Below, in pieces: positions 8,893 through 17,390 of a stretch of DNA of 64,000 nucleotides. Position numbers and translations under genes: made by a program. The number at the start of each line of letters is the position of its first letter. Positions within the stretch are counted from its first letter, which is position 1. This DNA is from Bacillus marasmi (GTDB taxonomy: Bacteria > Bacillota > Bacilli > Bacillales > Cytobacillaceae), in the NCBI RefSeq assembly GCF_902168435.1, contig NZ_LR656168.1:124001-188000 (forward strand), given 5' to 3'. Below the pieces are notes generated by a model, which saw nothing but the letters and a program-made list of their open reading frames with translations, searched no databases and was not told the DNA's origin.

Positions 8893-10323
8893 TTAATGGA
8901 ACACCAAAGTTTTAATGACAACTGGAAGTACTTTTCCTTCGGCAACCGGATGACCAATATCGATGTAATCACCATTTTCGACATGGATTCCATCAATACA
9001 AATAATTTTTTCTTGTGTACCTAGCTTGGTATAGATGGTCTGACCCAGTACCTTTGCCATATCTTGCTCGGTAATAATGACCAGTGGATATTTTTTTACA
9101 AGCAATTCGTTCATACCAGTGATTAAGCTATCACCGTAAGTCTGAATTTCTTGGAAACTCGGATTTTTCTTCCCTTTAAACGCAACAGCAACATTTTCCA
9201 ATCGATCATCTGTTTTGAACCAGTTTAGCTTTTGTTTAACTGCATAGCTGAATTTAATAGGATCTAATTTTTCCTCATCCTCTGCCAGCTTTATCACTGG
9301 AAGATTTTTCAGAGGAAATAGATTGGATGTATAAGTAATCGTGCTTCCACTAATCTCCGTTGTATGAGAACCTGCACCTACAACGGTTGCCCGAATCGTT
9401 TCTTCCGGCTCAATGACCATAAATTCGGTCATAATCCTTGACTGACGAATTGCCTTGCCTAGCAAAATTCCAATATCACCAAATTTGAACGGGTCTTCAC
9501 TTTGTTGACTGTAAATGTAATCGGCAACACCTCCCGTAAATGATATGTACTTAGCCTTTAACCCTTGTTGCAGGCCTTTATGAGTAAGAATTTGCTCGTA
9601 AAAGAAGGAGTGCGTATCCAATCCAACACTTTCTTCAATTAAATGAACTAGTTCCTGTATTACTGGCTGAAGGGTTTGCTCAGAAACAACATCCCCAACA
9701 TGTATTTCTAAATTTTTCAACGAGATAAGTTCAGCTATTTTTGGTGAGATATAGGTTACTTTCTTTGAACGAGGTTCAATTTTTATTAACCTCCCACCAA
9801 TATCTAAGCAGCCTGTATCCACTACATCACCCTTGTTGAAATAGGCCAGGTTACTTGTACCACCACCTATATCGATATTAATTACCGAGGTAGAATGGTC
9901 CGTTGAATAAAGATGGACGCCCGCACCTTTTGCGGCGATAATACTTTCCAAATCTGGACCTGCAGTCGCGACAACAAAGTCACCGGCAAATCCGCTTAAA
10001 GCCTGGAGCACTTCATTGGCATTTTCTCGTCGCGCCGTTTCACCGGTAATGATTACTGCTCCAGTTTGTATATCAAATTTTTTTATCCCAGCCTTGGCAT
10101 ATTCCTCGCCAACAAATTGTTCTATTTTTGCCATGTCGATTTTGTTGTCAGCTAGAATGGGCGTAAAAATGATTTCGCTCTTATAGATGACTTCCTTATC
10201 GACAATGACTATTCTTGGAACCGTAAAGCTCGACGCCATATTTTCGATGGTGAGAGTCGATAAGACGAGCTGAGTTGTAGATGTGCCAATGTCGATTCCA
10301 ACACTTAAGATCTTTTCATTCAT
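8893..10323 (-). CDS. eutA: Ethanolamine ammonia lyase reactivating factor EutA
   Basis: This 476-residue chaperone-like ATPase removes damaged B12 from EutBC and so reactivates the lyase. The ASKHA-type phosphate loops are visible at the N-terminus ([15 protein letters not shown]) and near residue 150 ([15 protein letters not shown]), with a later GGVADYIY segment. It is the first gene after the third antiterminator leader, which suggests that it starts a sub-block eutA-B-C-L that can be controlled separately. The stop is 24 bp before the eutB start and includes the eutB ribosome binding site. Confidence 0.95.
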   Translation of the reverse strand: MNEKILSVGIDIGTSTTQLVLSTLTIENMASSFTVPRIVIVDKEVIYKSEIIFTPILADNKIDMAKIEQFVGEEYAKAGIKKFDIQTGAVIITGETARRENANEVLQALSGFAGDFVVATAGPDLESIIAAKGAGVHLYSTDHSTSVINIDIGGGTSNLAYFNKGDVVDTGCLDIGGRLIKIEPRSKKVTYISPKIAELISLKNLEIHVGDVVSEQTLQPVIQELVHLIEESVGLDTHSFFYEQILTHKGLQQGLKAKYISFTGGVADYIYSQQSEDPFKFGDIGILLGKAIRQSRIMTEFMVIEPEETIRATVVGAGSHTTEISGSTITYTSNLFPLKNLPVIKLAEDEEKLDPIKFSYAVKQKLNWFKTDDRLENVAVAFKGKKNPSFQEIQTYGDSLITGMNELLVKKYPLVIITEQDMAKVLGQTIYTKLGTQEKIICIDGIHVENGDYIDIGHPVAEGKVLPVVIKTLVFH

Positions 10324-10382
10324 CTATTCACCTCCTATACTGTTAGCGGTGACAATCCCTTTTTATTTTTGAATAAGAAAAC

Positions 10383-10473
10383 AAAAAGGCTTAAGGGTAC
10401 AGTCATTTCCAAAATTAGAAATTAACCTATAGCCTTAAGCCTCATTGCTTTCAGATTCGACGCGTCATTGCGC
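10383..10473 (-). promoter_or_regulatory. EutV-type dual-hairpin antiterminator and terminator before eutA
   Basis: Read on the minus strand, hairpin 1 (10460-10473) is GCGC-AATGAC-GCGT and hairpin 2 (10437-10450) is AAGC-AATGAG-GCTT. Both have six-base loops with A at position 1 and G at position 4. The right arm of hairpin 2 is also the left arm of a terminator (GGCTTAAGG pairing with CCTTAAGCC, followed by TTTTTG). This is the arrangement bound by ANTAR response regulators such as EutV: stabilising hairpin 2 excludes the terminator. It lies between eutW and eutA. Confidence 0.88.
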
Positions 10474-10497
10474 CATTGCTAGAATATTTAGTTTTGA

Positions 10498-11892
10498 TTA
10501 GAGTTGAAATTGGAACGATATGGTCGAACCTCGGTTAACTTTTGGTACTAGTAATTTCCCTTTTAATTTATCTTTTACATAGCTTTCAACAATGGAAATC
10601 CCAAAGCTTTTTTTCACTTCATTACTATACGCAAAGCCAATTCCATCATCAATTACTGAAATCGAAACATTGTTTTCCATCTTTGAAACCTTAACCTGAA
10701 TCTCACCTTTTTCTTTTCCGACAAAAGCATGGTCATAGCAGTTTTGAACTAATTCATTAATGATTAACGCGATGACAGTAGCTTTATCGCTGTCTATCAA
10801 GAACTCTTCCTTCTCATTAAAAAGCAAAGCAATCTGGTTATTATCCGAATAGCTTCTCTGCAGATTTTGCAGTACAAAACGAATTACTTCATTCAGGTTT
10901 ATTTCATCACTCAATTGTTTTGACAATAATTCATGGGTAGCAGCAATGGATAAAATCCGGTTAACGCTATCGCTTAATATTTCTTTTACCTCCGTATTGT
11001 TACTACGCCGCGACTGCACCCGCAAAAGTGAAGCAATTGTTTGTAAATTATTTTTAATCCTATGATGAATTTCGCGGATTGCCACTGTTTGTAGGGTTAT
11101 TTCCGCTTCTTTGTCTTTTAGCTGCGTTATATCCCGTAATATAATTGCAACCTTAACGTCAGTCTTTTCTACTAATACTTTTTTCATCAAGAAGTAATAG
11201 TTTCCTATTTTAACCTCATGATCAAAGTTAAGCGTTTGGTCTTCCATCAACTGCTCAAACGACATGTCATTAAAGGCTAATTCATAATAATGCTTACCTT
11301 CAATTTCATCCATGATTCCTAAACTTTTATAAAGGATATCCGCCTTGACATTCTTAAACTGGAGAATACCGTATTTGTCAAAAATTAGGATGGCATCATC
11401 TAAATAATCATTTAGGCTCTTAATAGACATTAATGTTGATGGCAAAGATTCGTGATTCTTGTTATTTATATTGAAATTTTTCTCAATATCAAAGCTAATA
11501 TCCCTTTCCGTAATTAAAGTTCCAATCACTTTTTCTCTGTTCCTAATCGGATAGATATTTTGCGTAACATATCGATTTTCCTGCGTTTTTGCTTTAATAT
11601 TTTTTGAATGCTCTCCAGTTGTCATTGTTCGCCACACACCAGGTTCATTTAATCTCATGGCCTTTTCACCGACTGGGGATTCTTTGTACATTGAGACCCC
11701 CTGTGGTTTCCCATGGTAGACTACTATCGCTTCATCCTTTTGATGTGATGGTACATCTATAAAAATATCACATTCAAATGTATTAACCATTAAATCCACA
11801 GCATCAGACATTTTCGTAATGCTTTTTATATCATCATCGGTCAAGGAGCTATATTTTTGGCAAAGCATCGAGATTCTTTGCTTTTTATCCAT
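10498..11892 (-). CDS. eutW: Ethanolamine sensor histidine kinase EutW
   Basis: This 464-residue soluble kinase has an N-terminal sensory region (about 1-145), a PAS-like segment (about 160-255), a HisKA_2-type dimerisation motif IREIHHRIKNNLQTIASLL with the phosphoacceptor at H276 or H277, and a C-terminal ATPase domain (LIINELVQNCYDHAF, ISVIDDGIGF). No membrane segments are seen. In Enterococcus and Listeria, EutW responds to ethanolamine and phosphorylates EutV. Its start overlaps the eutV stop by eight bases, so the pair is co-translated. Confidence 0.93.
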   Translation of the reverse strand: MDKKQRISMLCQKYSSLTDDDIKSITKMSDAVDLMVNTFECDIFIDVPSHQKDEAIVVYHGKPQGVSMYKESPVGEKAMRLNEPGVWRTMTTGEHSKNIKAKTQENRYVTQNIYPIRNREKVIGTLITERDISFDIEKNFNINNKNHESLPSTLMSIKSLNDYLDDAILIFDKYGILQFKNVKADILYKSLGIMDEIEGKHYYELAFNDMSFEQLMEDQTLNFDHEVKIGNYYFLMKKVLVEKTDVKVAIILRDITQLKDKEAEITLQTVAIREIHHRIKNNLQTIASLLRVQSRRSNNTEVKEILSDSVNRILSIAATHELLSKQLSDEINLNEVIRFVLQNLQRSYSDNNQIALLFNEKEEFLIDSDKATVIALIINELVQNCYDHAFVGKEKGEIQVKVSKMENNVSISVIDDGIGFAYSNEVKKSFGISIVESYVKDKLKGKLLVPKVNRGSTISFQFQL

Positions 11893-12457
11893 ACATAATC
11901 AAGATTGTTCGGGCAATCTCTCCTATTGAACAGCGGCGGTCCATGCTTAATTTTCTCAGCATATGATACGCCTCCTCTTCCAAAATGCCTTTGTCCTTCA
12001 TTAATAGCCCTTTTGCTATATCAACCGCTTTTCGGTCTTCAAGCTTCTGGAATACTTTTTTATATTCATTTTCTAGATTTTTAAACTCTGTCCCCTTGGC
12101 TAATGCCATTTCAATTGTTGGAACAAAAGATTTTTCATCTAACGGCTTTACCAAATAACCAAGGGCGCCAATCTCTGCAGCTTGTTGAATATAATCTCGA
12201 TCATTAAATGCACTAAGTAGCAATATGCCACTAGCAAGTTTGTCATGTAGGATAATTTTACTCGCCTTTATTCCATCTAGTACCGGCATTTTAATGTCCA
12301 TAATAACCAGATCGGGAATAAACTTTCGGCATACATCTATTGCTTCGAATCCATCGGAAGCTTCCCCTACAACTTCGTAGCCCGCTTCACAGAGCAAATC
12401 GTTTATATCCATTCTCGTAATAGGTTCGTCATCGACTATTACAATTCGCTTTCCCAT
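11885..12457 (-). CDS. eutV: ANTAR-domain response regulator EutV
   Basis: This 190-residue regulator has a receiver domain at residues 1-120 (IVIVDDEP, phosphoacceptor D54 in LVIMDIKMPVLDG, then LLLSAF and YLVKPLD). A coiled linker leads to an ANTAR RNA-binding domain at about 130-187 (RKAVDIAKGLLMKDKG, EEAYHMLRKLSMDRR). Phosphorylated EutV dimers bind paired hairpins in leader RNAs and prevent termination. Three such leaders are present in this locus. EutV is encoded directly before its kinase EutW and after eutP. Confidence 0.95.
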   Translation of the reverse strand: MGKRIVIVDDEPITRMDINDLLCEAGYEVVGEASDGFEAIDVCRKFIPDLVIMDIKMPVLDGIKASKIILHDKLASGILLLSAFNDRDYIQQAAEIGALGYLVKPLDEKSFVPTIEMALAKGTEFKNLENEYKKVFQKLEDRKAVDIAKGLLMKDKGILEEEAYHMLRKLSMDRRCSIGEIARTILIMYG

Positions 12458-12480
12458 ATGTACACTCCCCGTATATTATG

Positions 12481-12930
12481 TTAGAGCACTTCTTCCTGTT
12501 CTAATTCTAAATAGCTCCTTAGCTCATCAATCCCTTCTCCCGTCATTACCGATGTAATGAATATTTCCTCTGCACCTGCATTGAGCAAATTCTGTTTTGC
12601 ACGTTCCAAATCATCAGCGGTTTTTGCTAAATCACTTTTTGTAATAATTCCAATTGTCGTTTTTGGAAAAATAGATCCAAATGCCGGAGGAAAAAAACTG
12701 TCTTCCTCGGTACAATCCTGTACTAAGCCAATAACATCAGCATCAGCTGCCGTTACGACTAGCGCTTTATAATAAAAACGATTTTCTATGTATTCTCCCG
12801 GAGTATCAATAGCATCCTCATAGGTGTTAACAGCTTGGGTCTTTTGATATTCTATCGATTCCCCATGAAACTTTTGACATAGGGTTGTTTTACCGCAGCT
12901 TGTTTTTCCAATTAAGATAATTCTTTTCAT
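12481..12930 (-). CDS. eutP: Small GTPase-like EutP/PduV family protein
   Basis: This protein has about 149 residues, with a Walker A motif IGKTSCGKTTLCQ at the N-terminus, a second P-loop-type region DTPGEYIENRFYYKAL, and a guanine-recognition-like motif IITKSDLAK. The ATG at 12930 follows AGGTGG; the upstream GTG lies within that site. EutP/PduV proteins are small Ras-like NTPases associated with microcompartments. Acetate kinase activity has been reported for some EutP proteins, so either role is possible. The gene follows eutS with no gap worth noting. Confidence 0.92.
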   Translation of the reverse strand: MKRIILIGKTSCGKTTLCQKFHGESIEYQKTQAVNTYEDAIDTPGEYIENRFYYKALVVTAADADVIGLVQDCTEEDSFFPPAFGSIFPKTTIGIITKSDLAKTADDLERAKQNLLNAGAEEIFITSVMTGEGIDELRSYLELEQEEVL

Positions 12931-12939
12931 GCTAACCAC

Positions 12940-13293
12940 CTATGTTCTTGTAACATTGGTTGTTGAAAATTTTAATATATTTGCTAAACCTGCAATCACT
13001 TCGTTTAAAGCAGACTCTATCGATGAAACATCTCCAGTCAGAACGACTGACCCGCTAAATCGATCAACAAACCCGATTTCTACATTTCCTGCTTTTGTTG
13101 CGATATCTGCAGCAATAATTGATGCTTCACTCGGTGTAATGGTTAAAATTCCAATGGCATCAGACTTGGCTTTCAAAAGTCCGAGTTTCTTATAAATCTC
13201 TTCATTCGGATTGGCAATAATATGGGCTAACGTAACTTGTTTCCCAGGCACATATTCCTGAATGACTCTTTCTTTTCCCACCTTCTCTTCCAT
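12940..13293 (-). CDS. eutS: BMC-H shell protein EutS (circularly permuted BMC)
   Basis: This 117-residue shell protein follows the EutS/PduU pattern: an N-terminal beta segment [19 protein letters not shown], then [40 protein letters not shown] and [11 protein letters not shown]. The permuted BMC fold forms a bent hexamer, thought to help curve or join facets. It is the first gene after the second antiterminator leader and has its own likely promoter. It is transcribed together with eutP, eutV and eutW. Confidence 0.95.
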   Translation of the reverse strand: MEEKVGKERVIQEYVPGKQVTLAHIIANPNEEIYKKLGLLKAKSDAIGILTITPSEASIIAADIATKAGNVEIGFVDRFSGSVVLTGDVSSIESALNEVIAGLANILKFSTTNVTRT

Positions 13294-13335
13294 ACAAATC
13301 CACCTTTTTCCTGTAGAGATAAATTATTGAAAAAT

Positions 13336-13413
13336 AACAAAAAGGGGCCTTAGAAAATTTTACTCTTCTAAGCCCCCTTGCTCTCTCAAACAAAAAGATG
13401 CACGCCATTGTGC
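13336..13413 (-). promoter_or_regulatory. EutV-type dual-hairpin antiterminator and terminator before eutS
   Basis: Minus-strand hairpin 1 (13400-13413) is GCAC-AATGGC-GTGC and hairpin 2 (13370-13383) is GAGC-AAGGGG-GCTT. Both loops have A at position 1 and G at position 4. The right part of hairpin 2 is shared with a strong terminator (GGGGGCTTAGAA pairing with TTCTAAGGCCCC, then a T-run) at 13336-13380. This should couple eutS-P-V-W expression to phosphorylated EutV, giving positive feedback. Confidence 0.9.
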
Positions 13414-13420
13414 TATCCTT

Positions 13421-13452
13421 ATTATATCTCTATACTTCCATTTTTTTCACAA
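13421..13452 (-). promoter_or_regulatory. Possible promoter for eutS-P-V-W
   Basis: A perfect -10 TATAAT (13421-13426) stands a few bases before hairpin 1 of the eutS leader, the right distance for a transcript beginning just ahead of it. The best -35 is TTGTGA (13447-13452), but the spacer would be 20 bases, so the promoter is weak or needs help. An inverted pair TTTCACAA / TTGTGAAA with a gap of about 15 bases surrounds this -35 and may be an operator. Inference only. Confidence 0.45.
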
Positions 13453-13475
13453 TGCTTTATTACCGTTTTGTGAAA

Positions 13476-14621
13476 TTATTGTATTTTATCTAATATTTTT
13501 TCAATTTCAAAACTTGAAGGTGATCTTGGATTTGTTTTTGTACAAGCATCATTCAAGGCTGCCTCTATTATTCTTTCTTTTGCTCCCTGTAATTTTTCCT
13601 TGGAAACCCCGCATTTCTTTAGATTTTCAGGGATGTTTAGTAAATTTGATATTTTTGTGATTTGGGCCTGTAATCCTTTCACTCCTGAACGCGGATTGGT
13701 AGATGGACTACCTATGATATTGGCAATATGGGCATATTTCTTTGCCGCTTTTGTATAATGTTTGCCCCGTTCATTAAAATCTGGAAGCGCTGCATTATAG
13801 TCAATGACCGCTGTAAGTAGGATTGCATTCATTCTACCATGGGGAATGTTGAATTGAGCGCCACATGCATGGGCGATGCTGTGATTGATTCCTAGTCCAA
13901 CCATGTTAAAAGCAAGCCCAGCTAAACAAGAAGCATGATGCACTTTTTCTCTAGCCTCCAAGTCATCGCCATCTCTGTACGCTCTTGGTAAATACTTGAA
14001 TATGAGCTGGATGGCCTTTTCGCTAAAAGCATCGGAAAAATCATTTGCTTTTGTTGATACATAAGCCTCTAAAGCATGAGTTAATACGTCCATTCCAGTA
14101 TCCGCTGTAATAGCTGGCGGAACGGACTGAACCAATGACGAATCTAAAATTGCCTCATCTGGCAATAAGGAATCTGCTACCAACGGGTATTTTACTGCTG
14201 CATCTTTATCAGTGATAACTGAAAAAGATGTTACTTCAGATCCTGTTCCACTTGTTGTTGGAATCGCAATAAAGGTCAAGCTTGCTTGATCTCGGTTTAA
14301 TTTTCCCGAAAAATCTTTGATCGCTTTAGCAGCATCTATTGCTGATCCCCCTCCTATTGCAATCATAATATTCGGCGAGAACTGCTGAAGAACTTTTACC
14401 CCAATGGCGACTGTTTCAATTGGCGGATCAGGAATAATCTCATTAAAGATGATGTATGAATTATTGTTTCCATCAATTCTGCAAATGATTTCCTTGATAA
14501 TGCCGGATTTTTCAATAAATGGATCTGTAACAATCATGATTTTTTCGTTTTGGAAGGATTTTAAACGGTCTAGAGCATTTTCTCCCATAATGATTTTTGT
14601 ACGGAAAGTTATTTCTTCCAT
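13476..14621 (-). CDS. eutG: Iron-containing alcohol dehydrogenase (EutG-like)
   Basis: This 381-residue type III alcohol dehydrogenase should reduce acetaldehyde to ethanol and regenerate NAD for EutE. NAD binding is suggested by MIAIGGGSAIDAAKAI and PTTSGTGSEVTSFSV. Metal ligands lie in DTGMDVLTHALEAY and in GINHSIAHACGAQFNIPHG. It is placed between the pduT-like gene and the eutS leader, upstream of the regulatory genes rather than near eutE. The start follows AAAGGAGAAAGGAAA. It could be called EutG or PduQ: family membership is secure and the exact name is contextual. Confidence 0.92.
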   Translation of the reverse strand: MEEITFRTKIIMGENALDRLKSFQNEKIMIVTDPFIEKSGIIKEIICRIDGNNNSYIIFNEIIPDPPIETVAIGVKVLQQFSPNIMIAIGGGSAIDAAKAIKDFSGKLNRDQASLTFIAIPTTSGTGSEVTSFSVITDKDAAVKYPLVADSLLPDEAILDSSLVQSVPPAITADTGMDVLTHALEAYVSTKANDFSDAFSEKAIQLIFKYLPRAYRDGDDLEAREKVHHASCLAGLAFNMVGLGINHSIAHACGAQFNIPHGRMNAILLTAVIDYNAALPDFNERGKHYTKAAKKYAHIANIIGSPSTNPRSGVKGLQAQITKISNLLNIPENLKKCGVSKEKLQGAKERIIEAALNDACTKTNPRSPSSFEIEKILDKIQ

Positions 14622-14668
14622 TTTCCTTTCTCCTTTGCAATTAGCATGGGGTACCCAGGGCCCAGGGC

Positions 14669-15217
14669 TTAGAGTAAACTCGGAATAAGTTGAGGCGAAG
14701 GCGAGGGGATGACTTCTGAATTTACTAAGAAGCCCTTCTCTTGTGCAATCGCTTTTCCTGCCTTAACACCTGATTCAACTGCGGCAACATCTCCGGTAAA
14801 CGTAAAATACGCTTTACCTCCTAAACCATTTCCTAGACGAAGTTCAAGTGCTTGGACATTGGCAGCCTTTAGAATAGCATCAGCACCTAAAATCATGGTT
14901 GCGATAGAGAAAGTCTCCATGATACCCAAGGCCTCGATTTTATCTGGCATTGTCGCTCCAGCTAGGGCAGGGAATACGGCGGCACTAACGTTAGGAATAA
15001 TAATGCAATCTACAAAATATTCTTCTGCGAGCCGTTCACCTACACTGACGGATTCCTGAACGGCTGCAACATCACCATGTACTATCGCAATGTACTTACC
15101 TGGACAATGAGCATTTGCAGTCACAATCTCAACATCTGAAACTTTAACCATCTGATCTGCTACAAATATCCCACGAGCGATACTGACAAATTCTACAATT
15201 CCGATTGCTTTAGACAT
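14669..15217 (-). CDS. pduT: BMC-T shell protein, PduT-like (Fe-S pore type)
   Basis: This is a tandem BMC-domain trimer subunit of 182 residues from the ATG at 15217, seven bases after AAGGAGG. An ATG two codons earlier is too close to the site. The segment NAHCPGKYIAIVHGDVAAV aligns with the PduT region holding the Cys that binds a 4Fe-4S cluster at the trimer pore (PduT has TICPGKF). The second domain shows ALGIMETFSIATMILGADA and TFTGDVAAVESGV. It overlaps the pduS-like gene by eight bases, so the two are a coupled redox pair. Confidence 0.92.
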   Translation of the reverse strand: MSKAIGIVEFVSIARGIFVADQMVKVSDVEIVTANAHCPGKYIAIVHGDVAAVQESVSVGERLAEEYFVDCIIIPNVSAAVFPALAGATMPDKIEALGIMETFSIATMILGADAILKAANVQALELRLGNGLGGKAYFTFTGDVAAVESGVKAGKAIAQEKGFLVNSEVIPSPSPQLIPSLL

Positions 15218-16547
15218 TATCATCCCTCCTTATAGCAATGAAATCATCAGCTATTTCCACAACAGTCCCTGTTATACTTGCGTGAATTGCCGCACCTAAA
15301 CTGTCCACAGGGATTTTTCCAATTAACTTCCCAACACTTACATGTTCGCCCACTGAAACAACGGGAATAGCCGGTGCCCCAAGATGCTGGCTTTTTGCAA
15401 TATAAACAACCTTCGGAGCTACCACTGCCTCGGTCATTGGTGCCGGGCGATTAAATTCTCTTAATCCCAATCTAGCAATAAGACGTTCACTTGGAATCAA
15501 CCGATTTTCACGATTTTTTCGGGCGTGAAAGTTTGTTCCATTCGAGGTATAACGAATATTGTTTTTAGCTAACTTATTTTTGCTATATAGATTTGCAAGC
15601 CGCGGATAAAGACCAATTGGACATGAAAACAAATCACATAAATTACACTGACAGCAAAGGTAAGCCATCTTCTGGTCCTCAATATCATCCAATTTATAAT
15701 TGGTCACTCTCATAATCTTATGGGGCTGCATATTATGACCGAGCAAATAACGAGGGCAGAGGTCTGTGCACATACGGCATTGTTCACAGCTAGTACGATT
15801 CACTCTCCTTGCCTGGTCAATGTTAATCATTTTTCTTTTGATTAAGTAATGCTGTTTTTTTAAAATAATGAACCCTTTTGATTTCTTCGTAACATATCCG
15901 TCTAAATTCATAAGGACTTGCCCCATCATTGGTCCACCATCAATGACAGCATAATCAGCAAAGTTATCGACTCCGCTTAGCTTTAACACATCAAGAATTG
16001 GAGTGCCTACCGGTATTTTGACGGTCAAGCGCTTAGGAACATCGCCGGAAATGGTGATATATGTATCGGTGACAGATTGTTTATGTAAAGCGTGATAAAT
16101 ATTTAACGCAGTTTCGGCATTGATAACAACGCAACCTACATGTATCGGAATACCTGCCTCAGGAACAACTCGCCCGGTTAGCTCGTATACTAAAACCTGT
16201 TCGTCACCTGCCGGGTAAATATCCTTGAGCTCTTTTATTTCAATGAAGCTACTAAGTTTCATTGCAGCAATCCGGTCTTTCAGTAACGGAATCACTTCTT
16301 TATGCTTACCTTTAATGCCAATCAATGCCCGGCGTGCACCTACAAGTTTTCCCGCTGCTTCTAAGCCTTTAATTATTTCATCAGGATACATCGCCATTAA
16401 TTGCTGATCGACTCTTAATAGCGGTTCACATTCAGCAGCGTTAAGAAGGATATATTCTGCGTTTGCTGCTAGTTTTACATGAGTGGGAAATCCCGCTCCA
16501 CCTGCACCAATGACGCCAGCTTCTCTTACCATGTTTAATAGATTCAA
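15210..16547 (-). CDS. pduS: PduS-like cobalamin reductase (RnfC/SLBB, two 4Fe-4S motifs)
   Basis: This 445-residue flavin/Fe-S protein reduces cob(II)alamin in the 1,2-propanediol system and probably serves EutT here. The order is an RnfC-type nucleotide/FMN domain (GVIGAGGAGFPTHVKL, LLNAAECEPLLRVD), an SLBB segment (ISGDVPKRLTVKIPVGTPI), two ferredoxin motifs (CEQCRMCTDLCPRY and CCQCNLCDLFSCPIG) and a lipoyl-like C-terminus (GEHVSVGKLIGKIPVDSLG). The TTG at 16547, six bases after AGGGGTG, is preferred. The longer frame to 16631 would begin inside the terminator hairpin. Confidence 0.92.
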   Translation of the reverse strand: MNLLNMVREAGVIGAGGAGFPTHVKLAANAEYILLNAAECEPLLRVDQQLMAMYPDEIIKGLEAAGKLVGARRALIGIKGKHKEVIPLLKDRIAAMKLSSFIEIKELKDIYPAGDEQVLVYELTGRVVPEAGIPIHVGCVVINAETALNIYHALHKQSVTDTYITISGDVPKRLTVKIPVGTPILDVLKLSGVDNFADYAVIDGGPMMGQVLMNLDGYVTKKSKGFIILKKQHYLIKRKMINIDQARRVNRTSCEQCRMCTDLCPRYLLGHNMQPHKIMRVTNYKLDDIEDQKMAYLCCQCNLCDLFSCPIGLYPRLANLYSKNKLAKNNIRYTSNGTNFHARKNRENRLIPSERLIARLGLREFNRPAPMTEAVVAPKVVYIAKSQHLGAPAIPVVSVGEHVSVGKLIGKIPVDSLGAAIHASITGTVVEIADDFIAIRRDDNV

Positions 16548-16587
16548 TATTGTCACCCCTATCACTTTGGGAGATGTAAAAATTCCA

Positions 16588-16675
16588 TAAAAAAGAGGCT
16601 TTACAGAAAGAAAGTTACTAAAACTCTCCAACTATAAAGCCTCGTTGCTCATACGATATCAACACAACATTGTGC
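16588..16675 (-). promoter_or_regulatory. EutV-type dual-hairpin antiterminator and terminator before pduS
   Basis: On the minus strand, hairpin 1 (16662-16675) is GCAC-AATGTT-GTGT and hairpin 2 (16637-16650) is GAGC-AACGAG-GCTT. Both have A1/G4 hexaloops. Hairpin 2 overlaps the left arm of a terminator (GAGGCTTTA pairing with TAAAGCCTC, then TTTTTT; 16588-16643). Hairpin 1 begins only a few bases after the predicted transcription start, so the whole leader is regulatory. Confidence 0.88.
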
Positions 16676-16682
16676 TAACCAA

Positions 16683-16711
16683 ACTATACTACCATAATAA
16701 AAAACTGTCAA
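16683..16711 (-). promoter_or_regulatory. Sigma-A promoter of the eut locus
   Basis: On the minus strand there is a TTGACA -35 (16706-16711), a 17-base spacer and a TATAGT -10 (16683-16688). This is close to consensus and is placed immediately before the first antiterminator leader. It is the most likely main promoter for pduS-pduT-eutG and, by read-through, for the whole locus. No cre site was recognised next to it. Confidence 0.85.
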
Positions 16712-16730
16712 TTCTAGAAAAGGTGCCGAA

Positions 16731-16761
16731 AAGGTGCCTGTCACCACCCGAATTTTGTCGA
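16731..16761 (+). repeat. Short intergenic repeat, copy 1
   Basis: The copy begins GGTGCCTGTCACC, an imperfect palindrome, and continues into CCCGAATTTTGTCGA after a two-base link. Three further copies lie at 17338, 19252 and 21010, all in the same orientation and all outside genes or at a gene edge. A shorter partial GGTGCC lies just before this copy. The right part contains TTTTGTCGA, which resembles a Spo0A box. The element type is not identified. Confidence 0.8.
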
Positions 16762-16781
16762 TTAATTATTATTCATTTCGG

Positions 16782-16813
16782 AAAAAAAGCTGTCTCATGA
16801 ATATGACAGCTTT
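16782..16813 (-). terminator. Terminator of the VOC gene
   Basis: The minus-strand stem AAAGCTGTCATA pairs around TTCA with TGAGACAGCTTT, followed by a T-run. It is located just after the stop of the VOC-family gene and separates it from the eut promoter. Confidence 0.8.
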
Positions 16814-16838
16814 ACTCTTTCTTTCCAATATTTAGTTT

Positions 16839-17234
16839 CTATTTAGCTTTTTCGTCCGGTTGATGAATTCCGAAAATATTCCCTTCAGTATCTAAATAGT
16901 ACCCTTGCCACGCCATGCCCGGAAGAGCATATTTTGGCAAAGCAACTTTACCACCATTTTCAAGAATTTTCGCTTCTGTCGTATCATAATCCGCAACGCC
17001 CATTGTACATGCATAACCATTCAAACCTTGATTTGCTTCGGGAGGTGGACCCTGTCGTTTCATCAACGCACCATTTATTCCCATTTGATTATCGTCGCCG
17101 GTCACGGCTCCAAAGTACGACATTCCAGCATATTCAGAATAATCCTGGTAAGTCCACCCAAATACATCTCCATAAAACTTCTTCGCGCGCTCCATATCAT
17201 CAACATGAATCTCAAAATGTACTACTCTTCCCAT
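16839..17234 (-). CDS. VOC-family (glyoxalase/bleomycin-resistance fold) protein
   Basis: This 131-residue protein has the paired beta-alpha-beta repeats of the vicinal oxygen chelate superfamily. It starts with MGRVVHFEIHVDDMERAKKF and FYGDVFGWTYQDY, and ends with GMAWQGYYLDTEGNIFGIHQ. Members include glyoxalase I and many small detoxification proteins. The substrate cannot be told from sequence. It stands alone between the eut promoter region and the OFA transporter, flanked on both sides by copies of the short repeat. Confidence 0.85.
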   Translation of the reverse strand: MGRVVHFEIHVDDMERAKKFYGDVFGWTYQDYSEYAGMSYFGAVTGDDNQMGINGALMKRQGPPPEANQGLNGYACTMGVADYDTTEAKILENGGKVALPKYALPGMAWQGYYLDTEGNIFGIHQPDEKAK

Positions 17235-17337
17235 AATAACCCTCCTCCTGTAAAAAACAATTCAAGTATAATTAAGCTTCAACAAACAATAACATAAGAC
17301 CTCTCTATTATAGAAAAGATTTTTGAAACATATACGC

Positions 17338-17367
17338 GGTGCCTGTCACCACCCGAATTTTGTCGAA
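17338..17367 (+). repeat. Short intergenic repeat, copy 2
   Basis: It carries the same two halves as copy 1 (GGTGCCTGTCACC, then CCCGAATTTTGTCGAA). It lies between the start of the VOC gene and the end of the OFA transporter gene. Confidence 0.8.
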
Positions 17368-17390
17368 TGGCATTTTGTTAGCTGAGCATT

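Noticed and set aside
13427-13480. Rex operator before eutS
   Set aside because: TTTCACAA and TTGTGAAA are present but in the reverse order and with a gap of about 15 bases, unlike the compact Rex site.
16548-16631. Extended N-terminus of the pduS-like gene
   Set aside because: The longer frame begins inside the terminator hairpin. A TTG with a ribosome binding site at 16547 gives the start expected for the family.
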